DNA from: Methanosarcinales archaeon | Lineage (GTDB): Archaea > Halobacteriota > Methanosarcinia > Methanosarcinales > Methanogasteraceae | Reading direction: 5' to 3' | DNA: 22,750 bases | Assembly (NCBI GenBank): GCA_030609345.1 | Contig: JAUWCK010000004.1 | Span: 1 to 22,750 of the forward strand | Shown here: positions 1-8,269 of the stretch, one piece after another | Numbering within the stretch: the stretch's first letter is position 1 | Layout of the letters: every line of letters begins with the position of its first letter | Notes under the pieces: generated by a model | Told to the model about the DNA's origin: nothing | Databases searched by the model: none | The model's input: the letters and a program-made list of their open reading frames with translations, nothing else | Made by a program: the position numbers and the translations under genes

Positions 1-1287
1 ATCAGGAATTCGGTCATTGGCGACACTCTCGCAAGGATTTTGAAGACTGCGGGCTATGATGTGGAAATCCAGTACTATGTCAATGACATGGGCAGGCAGG
101 TCGCAATCGTTGCGTGGGCGATGGACCGTTTCGAATTTGACAGCCAAAAGAAGGCGGATCATGCCATCGCGGATGTGTACATCCGTGCAAATCGGGAACT
201 CGGGGAGGATCCTGACCTGGTCTGCCAGATCGATGAACTGATGCAGGGAATCGAACGTGGTGATGCAGAGATGATCGAGCGGTTCAGCAGTGCCACTGAC
301 CTTGCAGTCTCAGGGATCACGTCCACGCTCGAGCGGATGAACGTCCATCATGATCGGTTTGTGCACGAGTCTGTGTTTGTGAAAGGCGGCGAGGTATCCG
401 ACCTTGTAGGGGAACTTAAAGGTTTGGGACTTACCGAAATGGTCGATGGCGCTCTCGTGGTCCCGATGCCGGCATTCGACAAGGATCTTGTGATCCTGCG
501 GAGCGATCAGACATCGGTCTATGTGACACGTGATCTCGCATATCACCGGTGGAAGGCGGAACAGTGCGACCGCATGATCGATGTTCTTGGCGCTGATCAC
601 AAACTCATCTCCAGCCAGTTGTGCTACGTTCTGAGTGCGTGCGGAGTAAAAGAGCCGGAGATTGTGATCTTCGAGTTCGTATCCCTTCCCGAGGGGTCGA
701 TGAGCACCCGCGCAGGCAAATTCATCTCCGCAGACGAACTGCTCGACGAGGTCGAGAAGCAGGCACTAACAGAGGTCACGAAGCGCAGACCTGATGCAGA
801 AGAGGATTTCAGAAACCATGTCGCAAAAGAAGTCGGCATCGGCGCTGTCAGGTACGATATCGTGAAGGTCTCGCCAGAGAAGGCGACGACCTTTGACTGG
901 GAGAGTGCACTTGACTTCGACAAACTTGGAGCGCCGTTCATACAGTACTCCCACGCAAGGGCGTGCAGCATCCTTAAAAAAGCACAGCATATCCCTGAAT
1001 CGATCGACCCTGCCAGACTTCTGGAGGACGCCGAGATCTCGTTTGTGAAAGAGCTTGCCAGGTTCTCTTATGTGATCGATCTTGCATCGAGGGAGTTGAA
1101 ACCGCACATCGTGGCGATCTATGCACGGGAACTTGCTGAGGCATTCAACCAGTTCTACAGGTTGTCGCCGGTCTTGAGCGCGCCCGCTGATGTGCGTGAT
1201 GCCCGCATCGGGCTTGTCGAGTGCGCACGGATCGTGCTTGCAAGTACGCTTGGTGTGCTCGGGATCGCTGCGCCAGAATCGATGTGA
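1..1287 (+). CDS. argS: Arginyl-tRNA synthetase, 5'-truncated by window edge
   Basis: Class I aminoacyl-tRNA synthetase that charges tRNA-Arg in the cytoplasm. The frame is open from base 1, so the first 428 visible codons are the C-terminal part of a protein usually about 550 residues long. The window begins just inside the HIGH signature region: the first residues read IRNSVIGDTLARIL, which normally follow HIGH directly. Next come the family hallmark YYVNDMGRQ (about residues 24-32), a KMSKS-loop equivalent SMSTRAGK (about 233-240), in the form lacking the canonical lysines, and a C-terminal DALR-type anticodon-binding domain containing FIQYSHAR and ending LGIAAPESM. A TTG at 40 is internal and should not be taken as the start. 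The gene has no functional link to the downstream surface cluster. The identification is very secure. Confidence 0.97.
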   Translation: MRNSVIGDTLARILKTAGYDVEIQYYVNDMGRQVAIVAWAMDRFEFDSQKKADHAIADVYIRANRELGEDPDLVCQIDELMQGIERGDAEMIERFSSATDLAVSGITSTLERMNVHHDRFVHESVFVKGGEVSDLVGELKGLGLTEMVDGALVVPMPAFDKDLVILRSDQTSVYVTRDLAYHRWKAEQCDRMIDVLGADHKLISSQLCYVLSACGVKEPEIVIFEFVSLPEGSMSTRAGKFISADELLDEVEKQALTEVTKRRPDAEEDFRNHVAKEVGIGAVRYDIVKVSPEKATTFDWESALDFDKLGAPFIQYSHARACSILKKAQHIPESIDPARLLEDAEISFVKELARFSYVIDLASRELKPHIVAIYARELAEAFNQFYRLSPVLSAPADVRDARIGLVECARIVLASTLGVLGIAAPESM

Positions 1288-1420
1288 TCCCAGGCAAACG
1301 GTGCTGCTCGCATCGGCTCTGTGGACACAGATGGGGCACAATTTCATACAACATTCAGGTGTGTTCGACTCCCCCTCATGAAGGGTGCTCGGACATCTGA
1401 AGATGACCGCGCCTCGTCGA

Positions 1421-1434
1421 CGAAATGTTTATAC
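1421..1434 (+). promoter_or_regulatory. Putative BRE/TATA promoter
   Basis: The sequence CGAAATGTTTATAC resembles the purine-rich BRE plus TATA arrangement seen more clearly upstream of the later genes. It lies about 290 bp before the start at 1724, implying a long untranslated leader. It is weaker than the other boxes in the window, and the distance lowers confidence. Confidence 0.42.
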
Positions 1435-1710
1435 GAGGTCAGATATCCATCATAGCAAACCCAAGTAAATCTACATTAACACAGATAGGGCGATTACTAT
1501 GAGACACCTGAAGATGCTTCATCCTGCGATCAATACACGCGGAAACTCAATACGAACCATGCGCAACAACGCGCAAAGTTATGGTGAGATCACACAAGCT
1601 CTGTGGGACGGATGATCCGGTGGATCGCACCTGCACTTACCCGGTCCATCACATTCAGAGATGGCACTTGCGCTTGCGATTGCCAGCTGGGACGATCTGA
1701 GATGGGGGAT

Positions 1711-1715
1711 GGAGG
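1711..1715 (+). promoter_or_regulatory. Shine-Dalgarno site for the 1724 gene
   Basis: GGAGG ends 8 nt before the ATG at 1724, the same spacing used by three other genes in the cluster, and it fixes the start codon. Confidence 0.75.
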
Positions 1716-1723
1716 GATGATTT

Positions 1724-3112
1724 ATGTGCCCTCGAAGTAGGTGTGTAATCGTCGTGCTGTTTGTTCTGGCGTGTTTCGCTGGTATCTCGGCTGCTGATGG
1801 TGATGGCTGGTACCAGTTCCAGAAAGACTCCCAAAACACCGGAATCACACCAGCCGCCGCACCGAGAAGTGATCCCGAACTCGTGTGGAGCATGCAGACA
1901 GGCGCAATCGACGTTCCCCCAATCGTCGCTGGCGATTTTGTGTATGTGTATGATGCGAACGGCACGATCCGGGCGTTTGACAAGAGAAACGGTAATCTGG
2001 TATGGCGGAACGAAACTTCATCATGGATGCTTCAATCATCAACCCCTGCTTATGGGAATGGCAAGCTATTCGTCGCAGAGATGAACGGCGATCTGTACGT
2101 ATTCGACGCAGCAACCGGAGATCGTCTATGGTGTGCGCATGTTACCGATTACGCGCTCGCATGTCCGGTAACGTATTATGATCGCCGGATCTATATCGGA
2201 GAATCGTATTGCGCAGAACCCAGCAGGTACTTTTGTTACGATGAGAACGGGACTATGATCTGGAGCAGTTTCGCGGCAACGGCGGGCGCATTCGAGTGGT
2301 GCGGTGCATCCGTGGTTGGTGATTATCATATTCATCCGAGCAGTTCCGGGCATCTGATCAGCCTATTTCGCGAGAACGGAACAATGAGAGATGATATCAA
2401 TCTTGCGGATAATCGCAGCATATCGTTCGCACGTCCTGATCTTGGACGTATCCGTGCATCCGTGTCATACCATGACGGATACGTGTATATCACCTCTGAA
2501 AACTCACCGACGGTTGGATACGTGTGGAAGGTCGAGTTCGAGGACGGGCGGTTCGTCGATCGCGGCTGGAGTTCCCCTATTGGTTTTTCGACATCGACGC
2601 CTGTAATATATGATGGTCGTGTGTATGTCGGTCAGGGTGAGCACGGTTACACTGGGAATCTTGTGTGTCTGAATGACTCAACCGGAGAGATTATCTGGTC
2701 ATATCCAGTGCCTGCTGGTGTAAAATCCTCACCTGCCCTCTCGATCTGCGATGATGGCGTGTACATCTATTTCACGACAGCGATGACCAATGGCTCGCTG
2801 TACTGCCTGCGGGATTGCGGGACGTTTGCAACGCTTGTATGGGAGTACAATCCGCCGGACGACGGATATATCCTGCAAGGGGTTGCGATCTCTGACGGGC
2901 TGGTGTATTTCGGAACCGGCGGCGGATACGTATATTGCATCGGAAGAAGAGGTGATCTCAACCATGATGGAGCGGTTACGACATCGGATGTTGTAATTGC
3001 GCTTCAGATGGCGGTTGGAGCGGTTCCTGCTGCGCCGGCAGGTGATGTGAACGGCGATGGCAGGGTGACATCGCTCGATGCACTGATGATCCTGCAGGCA
3101 GCAACTTCGTAG
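1724..3112 (+). CDS. Secreted PQQ-like beta-propeller protein with C-terminal dockerin
   Basis: A 462-residue predicted extracellular protein. Residues 1-23 form a signal peptide with a strong hydrophobic core, probably cleaved after GISA. Residues about 28-405 hold repeated PQQ_2-type blades: runs like PPIVAGDFVYVYDANG followed by TGD.LW, i.e. (S/T)P-x-V-x-DG-x-V-Y...G-x-x-x-W. These are structural repeats as in BamB-like propellers; nothing indicates bound PQQ or enzyme activity. Residues about 410-462 form a dockerin with two calcium-loop repeats, GDLNHDGAVTTSD and GDVNGDGRVTSLD, so the protein should dock to a cohesin elsewhere. It has its own promoter and a T7 terminator just after the stop. 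The domain assignment is secure; the ligand or partner is unknown. Confidence 0.9.
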   Translation: MCPRSRCVIVVLFVLACFAGISAADGDGWYQFQKDSQNTGITPAAAPRSDPELVWSMQTGAIDVPPIVAGDFVYVYDANGTIRAFDKRNGNLVWRNETSSWMLQSSTPAYGNGKLFVAEMNGDLYVFDAATGDRLWCAHVTDYALACPVTYYDRRIYIGESYCAEPSRYFCYDENGTMIWSSFAATAGAFEWCGASVVGDYHIHPSSSGHLISLFRENGTMRDDINLADNRSISFARPDLGRIRASVSYHDGYVYITSENSPTVGYVWKVEFEDGRFVDRGWSSPIGFSTSTPVIYDGRVYVGQGEHGYTGNLVCLNDSTGEIIWSYPVPAGVKSSPALSICDDGVYIYFTTAMTNGSLYCLRDCGTFATLVWEYNPPDDGYILQGVAISDGLVYFGTGGGYVYCIGRRGDLNHDGAVTTSDVVIALQMAVGAVPAAPAGDVNGDGRVTSLDALMILQAATS

Positions 3113-3115
3113 GAA

Positions 3116-3122
3116 TTTTTTT
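3116..3122 (+). terminator. T7 archaeal-type terminator
   Basis: Seven consecutive T residues begin 4 nt after the TAG stop of the propeller gene, with no stem needed. Archaeal RNA polymerase often terminates at such U-tracts. The same arrangement follows the stops at 14026 and 18774. Confidence 0.55.
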
Positions 3123-3129
3123 GAACATT

Positions 3130-3147
3130 ACAGAAACGTTTAAATTA
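3130..3147 (+). promoter_or_regulatory. BRE/TATA promoter for the 3215-8229 unit
   Basis: The sequence ACAGAAACGTTTAAATTA differs at only two positions from the boxes at 14053 and 18803. The purine/A-rich BRE (AGAAAC) precedes a TATA-like TTTAAATTA. It lies about 70 nt before the chosen start, implying a leader of roughly 45 nt. Confidence 0.68.
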
Positions 3148-3201
3148 AGACAATTGGAATGGATGTCAGGGAAACTAATATAGCCCTATATCCAACAACA
3201 T

Positions 3202-3206
3202 GGAGG
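3202..3206 (+). promoter_or_regulatory. Shine-Dalgarno that decides the 3215 start
   Basis: GGAGG overlaps an in-frame ATG at 3200, so that ATG is part of the ribosome-binding site. The ATG at 3215 sits 8 nt after it and gives a clean signal peptide beginning MNRKTL. The same 15-nt ATG-to-ATG geometry recurs at 14182/14197 and 18932/18947. Confidence 0.75.
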
Positions 3207-3214
3207 CACAACAC

Positions 3215-6200
3215 ATGAACAGAAAAACACTAATGATATTGACGATGGTGACACTTGCGCTCACCCTACCACTGGCGTCCGCATCGGACTGGACGCAGTT
3301 CCATTGTGATGTGGAACACATCGGATACTCAACATCAAACGCACCTGATACAAACCATACGGCATGGATCAGCGATGATATTGGTGCACACTCTGCATCG
3401 TCTGTCACAATTGCAGATGGACAGGTGTTTGTCTATTGCTGGAATTATTTTGTCTGTCTGGACGAATACACCGGAGCTGTCTTGTGGAATGTCTCTGTCA
3501 ATAAGACCCCGGATGTCTGCGGATCGTGGGTCACTCCCGCATATCACGACGGGCGCGTGTTTCTCTCCGCAAAAGAGACCTGCTGCCTCGATGCAGCAGA
3601 CGGATCTCTGATCTGGACGTTTGAACCACCGATTGGAAAGGGCGCAGTCGATGGCGGATGCACCATCGCTGATGGTATGGTCATAACAAGCGACTGGGAT
3701 GGCAGGCATTACTACTGCCTGAACGAATCAGATGGCACCGAGATCTGGAACTTCACTGTTGCTGATGACGATGCCCAGTCAACGCCCGCGATATCAGATG
3801 GCAGAGTCGTCTTTGGTGGCTGGACATGGGGACTCGGTGGACACATCTACTGCGTGAACCTGACTACCGGAAGCGAGGAATGGAATATCACCACGCCCGA
3901 CCATCCGTGCGGGTCGGCAGCGGTCAGCGGGGGCGTGGTTTACATGACCACGTACAACTTCGGCACCACACGAACGGATAAGGGCGAATTATATGCACTG
4001 AATCTCACCGATGGATCGGAAATCTGGAGTCAGCCCATGGAACGAACCGATTCGACGCCTGCTGTGGCTTATGGCAATGTCTATGTCTGCGGCGGCTGCT
4101 TGGGATTCAGCGATCTTATGACGTACTGCTTCAATGCCACGACAGGAGACCTTATCTGGAACACCTCCGCATTGGACGGGATCGGAAACTGGAAATGCTC
4201 GCCAGCGGTTGCGGACGGGAAGGTGTTTGTGGGAAAACCATACTTTGAGTATCCGGTCATGGATTATGTCGGAACGTGCGCGCTCAATGCAAGCACCGGC
4301 GAGATTGTGTGGAGCCACTCGAAAGGGGGATCGTCTCCGGCGGTGGCTGATGGAAAGGTCTTTACGATAGGCAGCGGGAAGGTGTATGCATTCGGCAGCT
4401 CGATTCAAGATTGGGTGCAGTTCCACTACGATACTGCAAACACTGGCAATTCCCCTGCGGGTGCACCTGACACGAACCACACGAAGTGGATAACCGGGGA
4501 TATCGGGGCAGTAGCAGGCTCGCAAGCGATGATCATGGACGACATGGTCTTTGTCTATGCAAACGATGAGATTTATGGAATCAGCAGGGAAACAGGCGCA
4601 ACCATCTGGAACACATCAATACCCGGAGATACGCAAGGCTGGGGTTCGTGGACATCGCCTGCATACAATGATGGAGTGCTCTTTGCGAGTACCGGATACA
4701 ATCTGACCAGAATCGATGCGGCGACCGGAACGGTTCTCCAGCAGATCGCATTCCCGGATGGCGGGTACTCGTGCAACGGCGGTCCGACGGTTGCTGACGG
4801 AAGGGTGTTTGCAGGAAGCGGCGGCAGCAATTACTACGCATTCGACGAGAGCGATCTGAGCACAGTGGTCTGGACGTACCCTGTTATATTAGGGACGGCA
4901 GTTTCAACACCTGCTGTTGCAGATGAAAAGGTAGTCTTCGGTGAAATGTCGTGGGGCGGGTCATCAAACCTGTTCTGCGTCAACAAATCCGAGAATGCAT
5001 CAGCGCCTGGAACCACAGACACAAACTGGGTAACCCTGCTCACTGGGGGTATCGGTGGCTCTGCTTCGATTGATGCTGCAAACGACCGGGTCTATGTTGC
5101 AACCTTCACCGACTGGGGTGGCGACGGTGGTCTGCTCTATGCGGTCAACTTCACAACCGGTACTATCGTCTGGAGCCAGCCCATAAAGTACTCGGACTCG
5201 ACACCTGCAATCTCAGGTGAGTATATCTATGTATCCGGAGGTGTCAATGCACCCGGAACTACATGCTGCTTCAATCAGGCAGGTGTGCAGCAGTGGACGG
5301 TTCCGCATGGAAGCTGGACCGTATCCCCAACGATTGCAGACGATAAGCTCTTCACAGGAGATGTTGCACCGTATGGCGGTAATGGAATCTATGTATTCAA
5401 TGCTACAACAGGGGATTCCATCTGGCAGCATGAAAACGCAGGCTCATCGCCATCGGTTGCGGAAGACGCCGACGGCAATGGCATCGTCGTGAGCATCGGG
5501 ACTGATGGTAGAGTCTACGCGTTCGGCGATACGATGACATCCGACTGGACACAGTTCCACTACGACATCGCAAACACTGGCAAGTCCCCCGCGAATGCAC
5601 CTGATATAAATCAGGTAAAGTGGATAAGCGAAAATATCAGTGCTGTGGAATGCTCGCAGGCGATAATCGTCGGAGATCAGGTATTTTCATACATCAGTGC
5701 AATCGGCGCGGATGATGCGATATACGCGCTCAACCGTGCAACAGGCAGCGTAGAATGGAGCGCAACGTTCCCCGGCGAAACGAAGGGTTGGGGTTCATCG
5801 ACAACCCCGGCATACGCTGACGGCGTGGTCTTTGCGGCTGCCGGATACAACGTTACCGGATTCGATGCCGCAACCGGAACGAAATTGCAGGAGATAGCGT
5901 TCCCTGATGGCGGATACCTCAGCAATGGCGGCGTAACAGTCGCTGACGGGATGGTCTTTGTCGGAAGCGGCAGTGGTGCGAACTACTACGCGCTTAACGC
6001 AAGCGACCTGACTGATACGGTCTGGAACCACACCATCACCAGGTCTCGTGCGTACTCGACGCCAGCGGTTGCGGATGACAGGGTCGTATTTGGCGACGCC
6101 GGATGGGGCTTTGATGACGGCTACCTGTATTGCGTCAACGAGTTTACTGGAGACCTCATCTGGTCTACCAACCTTACAGGGATGGTCTGGGGCTCTGCCA

Positions 6201-6865
6201 CCATCGATGCTGCAAATAACAGGGTTTACGTCGCAACCAATGTCGATTGGGCTTATGATGAAGGCAAACTCTACGCACTTACGTTTGATACCGGAGTAGT
6301 CCAGTGGAGTGCTGACATCAGGTACACGAGCAGCACACCTGCGGTCTCTGGTGAGTACATCTATGTTGCTGCAAGCGGTGTAGCACCGGGAGTTACGTAC
6401 TGCTTCGATTCGTCAGGAGTCGAGCAGTGGAACGTCCCTACCGGGAGCCGGAAGATATCGCCGGCAGTTGCCGATGGTAAGCTCTTCACAGGCAATGCCG
6501 GACTTAGCGGCATGGAGTCTGCAGGTACGGAAGGACTCTATGCTTACGATGCCGCTACCGGAGCATTGATCTGGCAGCATGAACACGCAGGCTCATCGCC
6601 ATCGGTTGCGGAAGACGCCGACGGCAATGGCATCGTCGTGAGCATCGGGACTGATGGCATGGTCTACGCGTTCGGCGGTGAGATGATAGTGGGCGACGCC
6701 GATAACAACGCCGCGGTCACCACAGCAGATGCTGCACTCGCACTCCGGATGGCGGTCGGGAGCGTTGCTCCAAACGATGCAGCTGACGTGAACCGCGATG
6801 GTGCGGTAACCTCACTCGACGCACTGATGATCCTGCAAGCGGTGGCAGGAGCGATCACCATCTGA
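3215..6865 (+). CDS. Secreted triple PQQ-like propeller protein with dockerin
   Basis: A 1216-residue extracellular protein. A signal peptide (residues 1-23, ending ASAS) is followed by three homologous propellers, each opened by a DW(T/V)QFH signature: about residues 24-398, 399-776 and 777-1158. Each blade shows the YCxN..TG..IW and STPA(V/I) patterns of PQQ_2 repeats; sequons of the NxS/T type are frequent. A dockerin occupies about 1160-1216. Its first calcium loop is degenerate (DADNNAAVTTAD, lacking the usual Asp and Gly at positions 5-6), while the second is canonical (DVNRDGAVTSLD). The last blades of propellers 2 and 3 share a 109-bp DNA stretch with only four mismatches. The next gene follows after 11 bp, so the two are probably co-transcribed. 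It is likely a large scaffold or binding subunit; the ligand is unknown. Confidence 0.9.
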   Translation: MNRKTLMILTMVTLALTLPLASASDWTQFHCDVEHIGYSTSNAPDTNHTAWISDDIGAHSASSVTIADGQVFVYCWNYFVCLDEYTGAVLWNVSVNKTPDVCGSWVTPAYHDGRVFLSAKETCCLDAADGSLIWTFEPPIGKGAVDGGCTIADGMVITSDWDGRHYYCLNESDGTEIWNFTVADDDAQSTPAISDGRVVFGGWTWGLGGHIYCVNLTTGSEEWNITTPDHPCGSAAVSGGVVYMTTYNFGTTRTDKGELYALNLTDGSEIWSQPMERTDSTPAVAYGNVYVCGGCLGFSDLMTYCFNATTGDLIWNTSALDGIGNWKCSPAVADGKVFVGKPYFEYPVMDYVGTCALNASTGEIVWSHSKGGSSPAVADGKVFTIGSGKVYAFGSSIQDWVQFHYDTANTGNSPAGAPDTNHTKWITGDIGAVAGSQAMIMDDMVFVYANDEIYGISRETGATIWNTSIPGDTQGWGSWTSPAYNDGVLFASTGYNLTRIDAATGTVLQQIAFPDGGYSCNGGPTVADGRVFAGSGGSNYYAFDESDLSTVVWTYPVILGTAVSTPAVADEKVVFGEMSWGGSSNLFCVNKSENASAPGTTDTNWVTLLTGGIGGSASIDAANDRVYVATFTDWGGDGGLLYAVNFTTGTIVWSQPIKYSDSTPAISGEYIYVSGGVNAPGTTCCFNQAGVQQWTVPHGSWTVSPTIADDKLFTGDVAPYGGNGIYVFNATTGDSIWQHENAGSSPSVAEDADGNGIVVSIGTDGRVYAFGDTMTSDWTQFHYDIANTGKSPANAPDINQVKWISENISAVECSQAIIVGDQVFSYISAIGADDAIYALNRATGSVEWSATFPGETKGWGSSTTPAYADGVVFAAAGYNVTGFDAATGTKLQEIAFPDGGYLSNGGVTVADGMVFVGSGSGANYYALNASDLTDTVWNHTITRSRAYSTPAVADDRVVFGDAGWGFDDGYLYCVNEFTGDLIWSTNLTGMVWGSATIDAANNRVYVATNVDWAYDEGKLYALTFDTGVVQWSADIRYTSSTPAVSGEYIYVAASGVAPGVTYCFDSSGVEQWNVPTGSRKISPAVADGKLFTGNAGLSGMESAGTEGLYAYDAATGALIWQHEHAGSSPSVAEDADGNGIVVSIGTDGMVYAFGGEMIVGDADNNAAVTTADAALALRMAVGSVAPNDAADVNRDGAVTSLDALMILQAVAGAITI
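5420..5528 (+). repeat. 109-bp direct repeat, copy 1 (propeller 2, last blade)
   Basis: By hand alignment this matches 6569-6677 at 105 of 109 bases, including an uninterrupted identical run of 73 bp (5436-5508). It encodes the blade containing EDADGNGIVVSIGTDG. The surrounding propeller DNA is clearly more diverged, which suggests local gene conversion or a recent duplication. Confidence 0.85.
6569..6677 (+). repeat. 109-bp direct repeat, copy 2 (propeller 3, last blade)
   Basis: Partner of 5420-5528, at an offset of 1149 bp within the same gene and in the same reading frame. Confidence 0.85.
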
Positions 6866-6876
6866 TCCGGGTCGAT

Positions 6877-8229
6877 ATGTCCTCAATCATCAGATCGGTC
6901 ACGACAGCCGCTGTTGCTCTGCTGATCGCAATATCGGTGCTTCTGCTGCCGCAGGTTGTGGCGGCAGAGTATCCGATGTTCCACAATGACCCGCAACGCA
7001 CAGGAAACGTGAGCGGGTATGCGCCTGTGGCCGGCGATTTGCTCTGGAAGGCGGACATCGGTTGTTTCATCAACGGCGGTGCATCGATTGTGGGCGGGCG
7101 TGTGTACGTTGCAAACCGGGTCGGTGGGTCAGGAACGCTCGGGTTGTACTGCTTAAACGAGAGCACAGGCGCGACCATCTGGCACAATCCGATCGGAGGC
7201 AGCGGTGGAGTCTCAACTCCCGCTATATCGGATGATCACCTCTTTGCTGGTTCGCTCACAGGCGATCTGTACTGCATAAACGCAACAGATGGAACTACGG
7301 TGTGGAACAGAATGATTGAGCCAAATAAATTGTACTGGGGCGTGGGGTCGTGTCCGCTCATTCACGAATCGACGGTCTTTGTGAACACGGCATCCGACGG
7401 TGCGCTGTTCGCGTTCGATCTCGATGGAAACAAGTTGTGGAATATCACAACCGGAAATTATGGAGGATATCCGCCGACGGTTGCGTATTACATCTCGCCA
7501 GCCGCACACGACGGAAATATCTTCTTCGGGGGATCGGGACCTGCGCTCTACTGCGTGGATGTTTCAACACAGGCAGAGGTCTGGAACTTCAGCACGTCTG
7601 GCACGGTCTCAACTGCCCCTGCAATCGAGGATGGCGTGGTGTACTTTGCGACCACGAGCAGGATGTACGCTGTTGACATGGATGGAAAAGAGGTCTGGAG
7701 GCGTGATTTGAAGGCTACGATCTCATCGCCTGCGGTGGCTTATGGCAGGGTCTACATCGGATCTGATGACAAGAAGATGTACTGCTTCAGCGCAAGCGAT
7801 GGAGGCGAGATCTGGAATATCTCAGTTGGTGCAAATGTCAAATCCTCGCCTGTGGTCGCGGACGAGACCGTCTACTTTGGAACCAACATTGACGGGGATA
7901 TGGTCTACGCGTTAAACGCAACTGATGGGTCATTGCGGTGGACGTACGATACCGGTAACTGCATCATGGCACAGCCCGCGGTGTCAGACGAAACCCTCTT
8001 CATCGGCTCGGACTCCGGATACCTGTATGCGTTCCGCGACCCACCACCACAAAAAGGCGATCTCAACCACGATTCAGAAGTCACAGCAGCGGACGCTCTG
8101 ATCGCACTTCAGATGGCGGTCGGAGCGGTTCCTGCCACTGATGCGGCTGATGTGAGCGGCGATGGTGAGGTGACGTCGCTCGATGCGCTGATGATCCTGC
8201 AGGTGGCGGCAGGCAGTATCAACGCATAA
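6877..8229 (+). CDS. Secreted PQQ-like propeller protein with dockerin, paired with the 8270 gene
   Basis: A 450-residue secreted protein starting 11 bp after the previous stop, without an obvious Shine-Dalgarno, so translation may depend on coupling. Residues 1-29 are a signal peptide ending VVAA. Residues about 30-388 form one propeller opening EYPMFHNDPQRTGN. A dockerin (about 394-450) has loops DLNHDSEVTAAD and DVSGDGEVTSLD. The propeller is closely similar along its full length to the N-terminal propeller of the next, CobN-like protein: shared GGASIVGGRVYV, GGVSTPAI, SSPVVA and the closing GSD(S/T)GYLYAF. The same propeller is thus found once as a dockable soluble subunit and once fused to CobN. 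Domain calls are secure; the function is inferred only from this pairing. Confidence 0.9.
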   Translation: MSSIIRSVTTAAVALLIAISVLLLPQVVAAEYPMFHNDPQRTGNVSGYAPVAGDLLWKADIGCFINGGASIVGGRVYVANRVGGSGTLGLYCLNESTGATIWHNPIGGSGGVSTPAISDDHLFAGSLTGDLYCINATDGTTVWNRMIEPNKLYWGVGSCPLIHESTVFVNTASDGALFAFDLDGNKLWNITTGNYGGYPPTVAYYISPAAHDGNIFFGGSGPALYCVDVSTQAEVWNFSTSGTVSTAPAIEDGVVYFATTSRMYAVDMDGKEVWRRDLKATISSPAVAYGRVYIGSDDKKMYCFSASDGGEIWNISVGANVKSSPVVADETVYFGTNIDGDMVYALNATDGSLRWTYDTGNCIMAQPAVSDETLFIGSDSGYLYAFRDPPPQKGDLNHDSEVTAADALIALQMAVGAVPATDAADVSGDGEVTSLDALMILQVAAGSINA

Positions 8230-8230
8230 C

Positions 8231-8247
8231 CATATATGTTTAAGTTA
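8231..8247 (+). promoter_or_regulatory. TATA promoter for the 8270 gene, likely leaderless
   Basis: The box CATATATGTTTAAGTTA begins 2 nt after the preceding stop. Its core GTTTAAGTTA (8238-8247) is the same as in the other cluster promoters apart from the first base. It lies only about 23-32 nt before the ATG at 8270, so transcription should begin at or within a few bases of the start codon. No Shine-Dalgarno is present, consistent with a leaderless transcript. Confidence 0.65.
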
Positions 8248-8269
8248 AAACAAACAGCATGATCCAACC

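Larger units (their letters stand above)
1288..1723 (+). other. 436-bp intergenic region with probable promoter and long leader
   Basis: This gap separates argS from the surface-protein cluster. It holds a BRE/TATA-like box at 1421-1434 and a good Shine-Dalgarno at 1711-1715, which would give the next gene a 5' leader of roughly 260-270 nt. A 5-bp inverted repeat (TGAAG-ATG-CTTCA) lies at 1509-1521, and CTGAAGATG occurs at both 1397 and 1507. A 38-codon open frame runs from ATG 1499 to TGA 1613-1615, with no ribosome site or recognisable domain. I see no tRNA, rRNA or known riboswitch. No convincing T-tract terminator follows argS. Confidence 0.5.

Noticed and set aside
766..1347. 193-codon open frame on the - strand over argS
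   Set aside because: argS is secure on the + strand by family motifs; the antisense frame has no independent support.
1499..1615. 38-codon + strand open frame upstream of the first propeller gene
   Set aside because: No Shine-Dalgarno, no hydrophobic or known motif, and no conservation evidence; listed only as part of the leader region.
3200..3214. Upstream ATGs at 3200, 14182 and 18932 as true starts
   Set aside because: In each case the ATG overlaps the GGAGG ribosome site, while the ATG 15 nt downstream has ideal spacing.
1724..8229. PQQ-dependent dehydrogenases
   Set aside because: Only the structural propeller repeat is shared; no catalytic or PQQ-binding pattern of quinoprotein dehydrogenases is visible, and the proteins end in dockerins.
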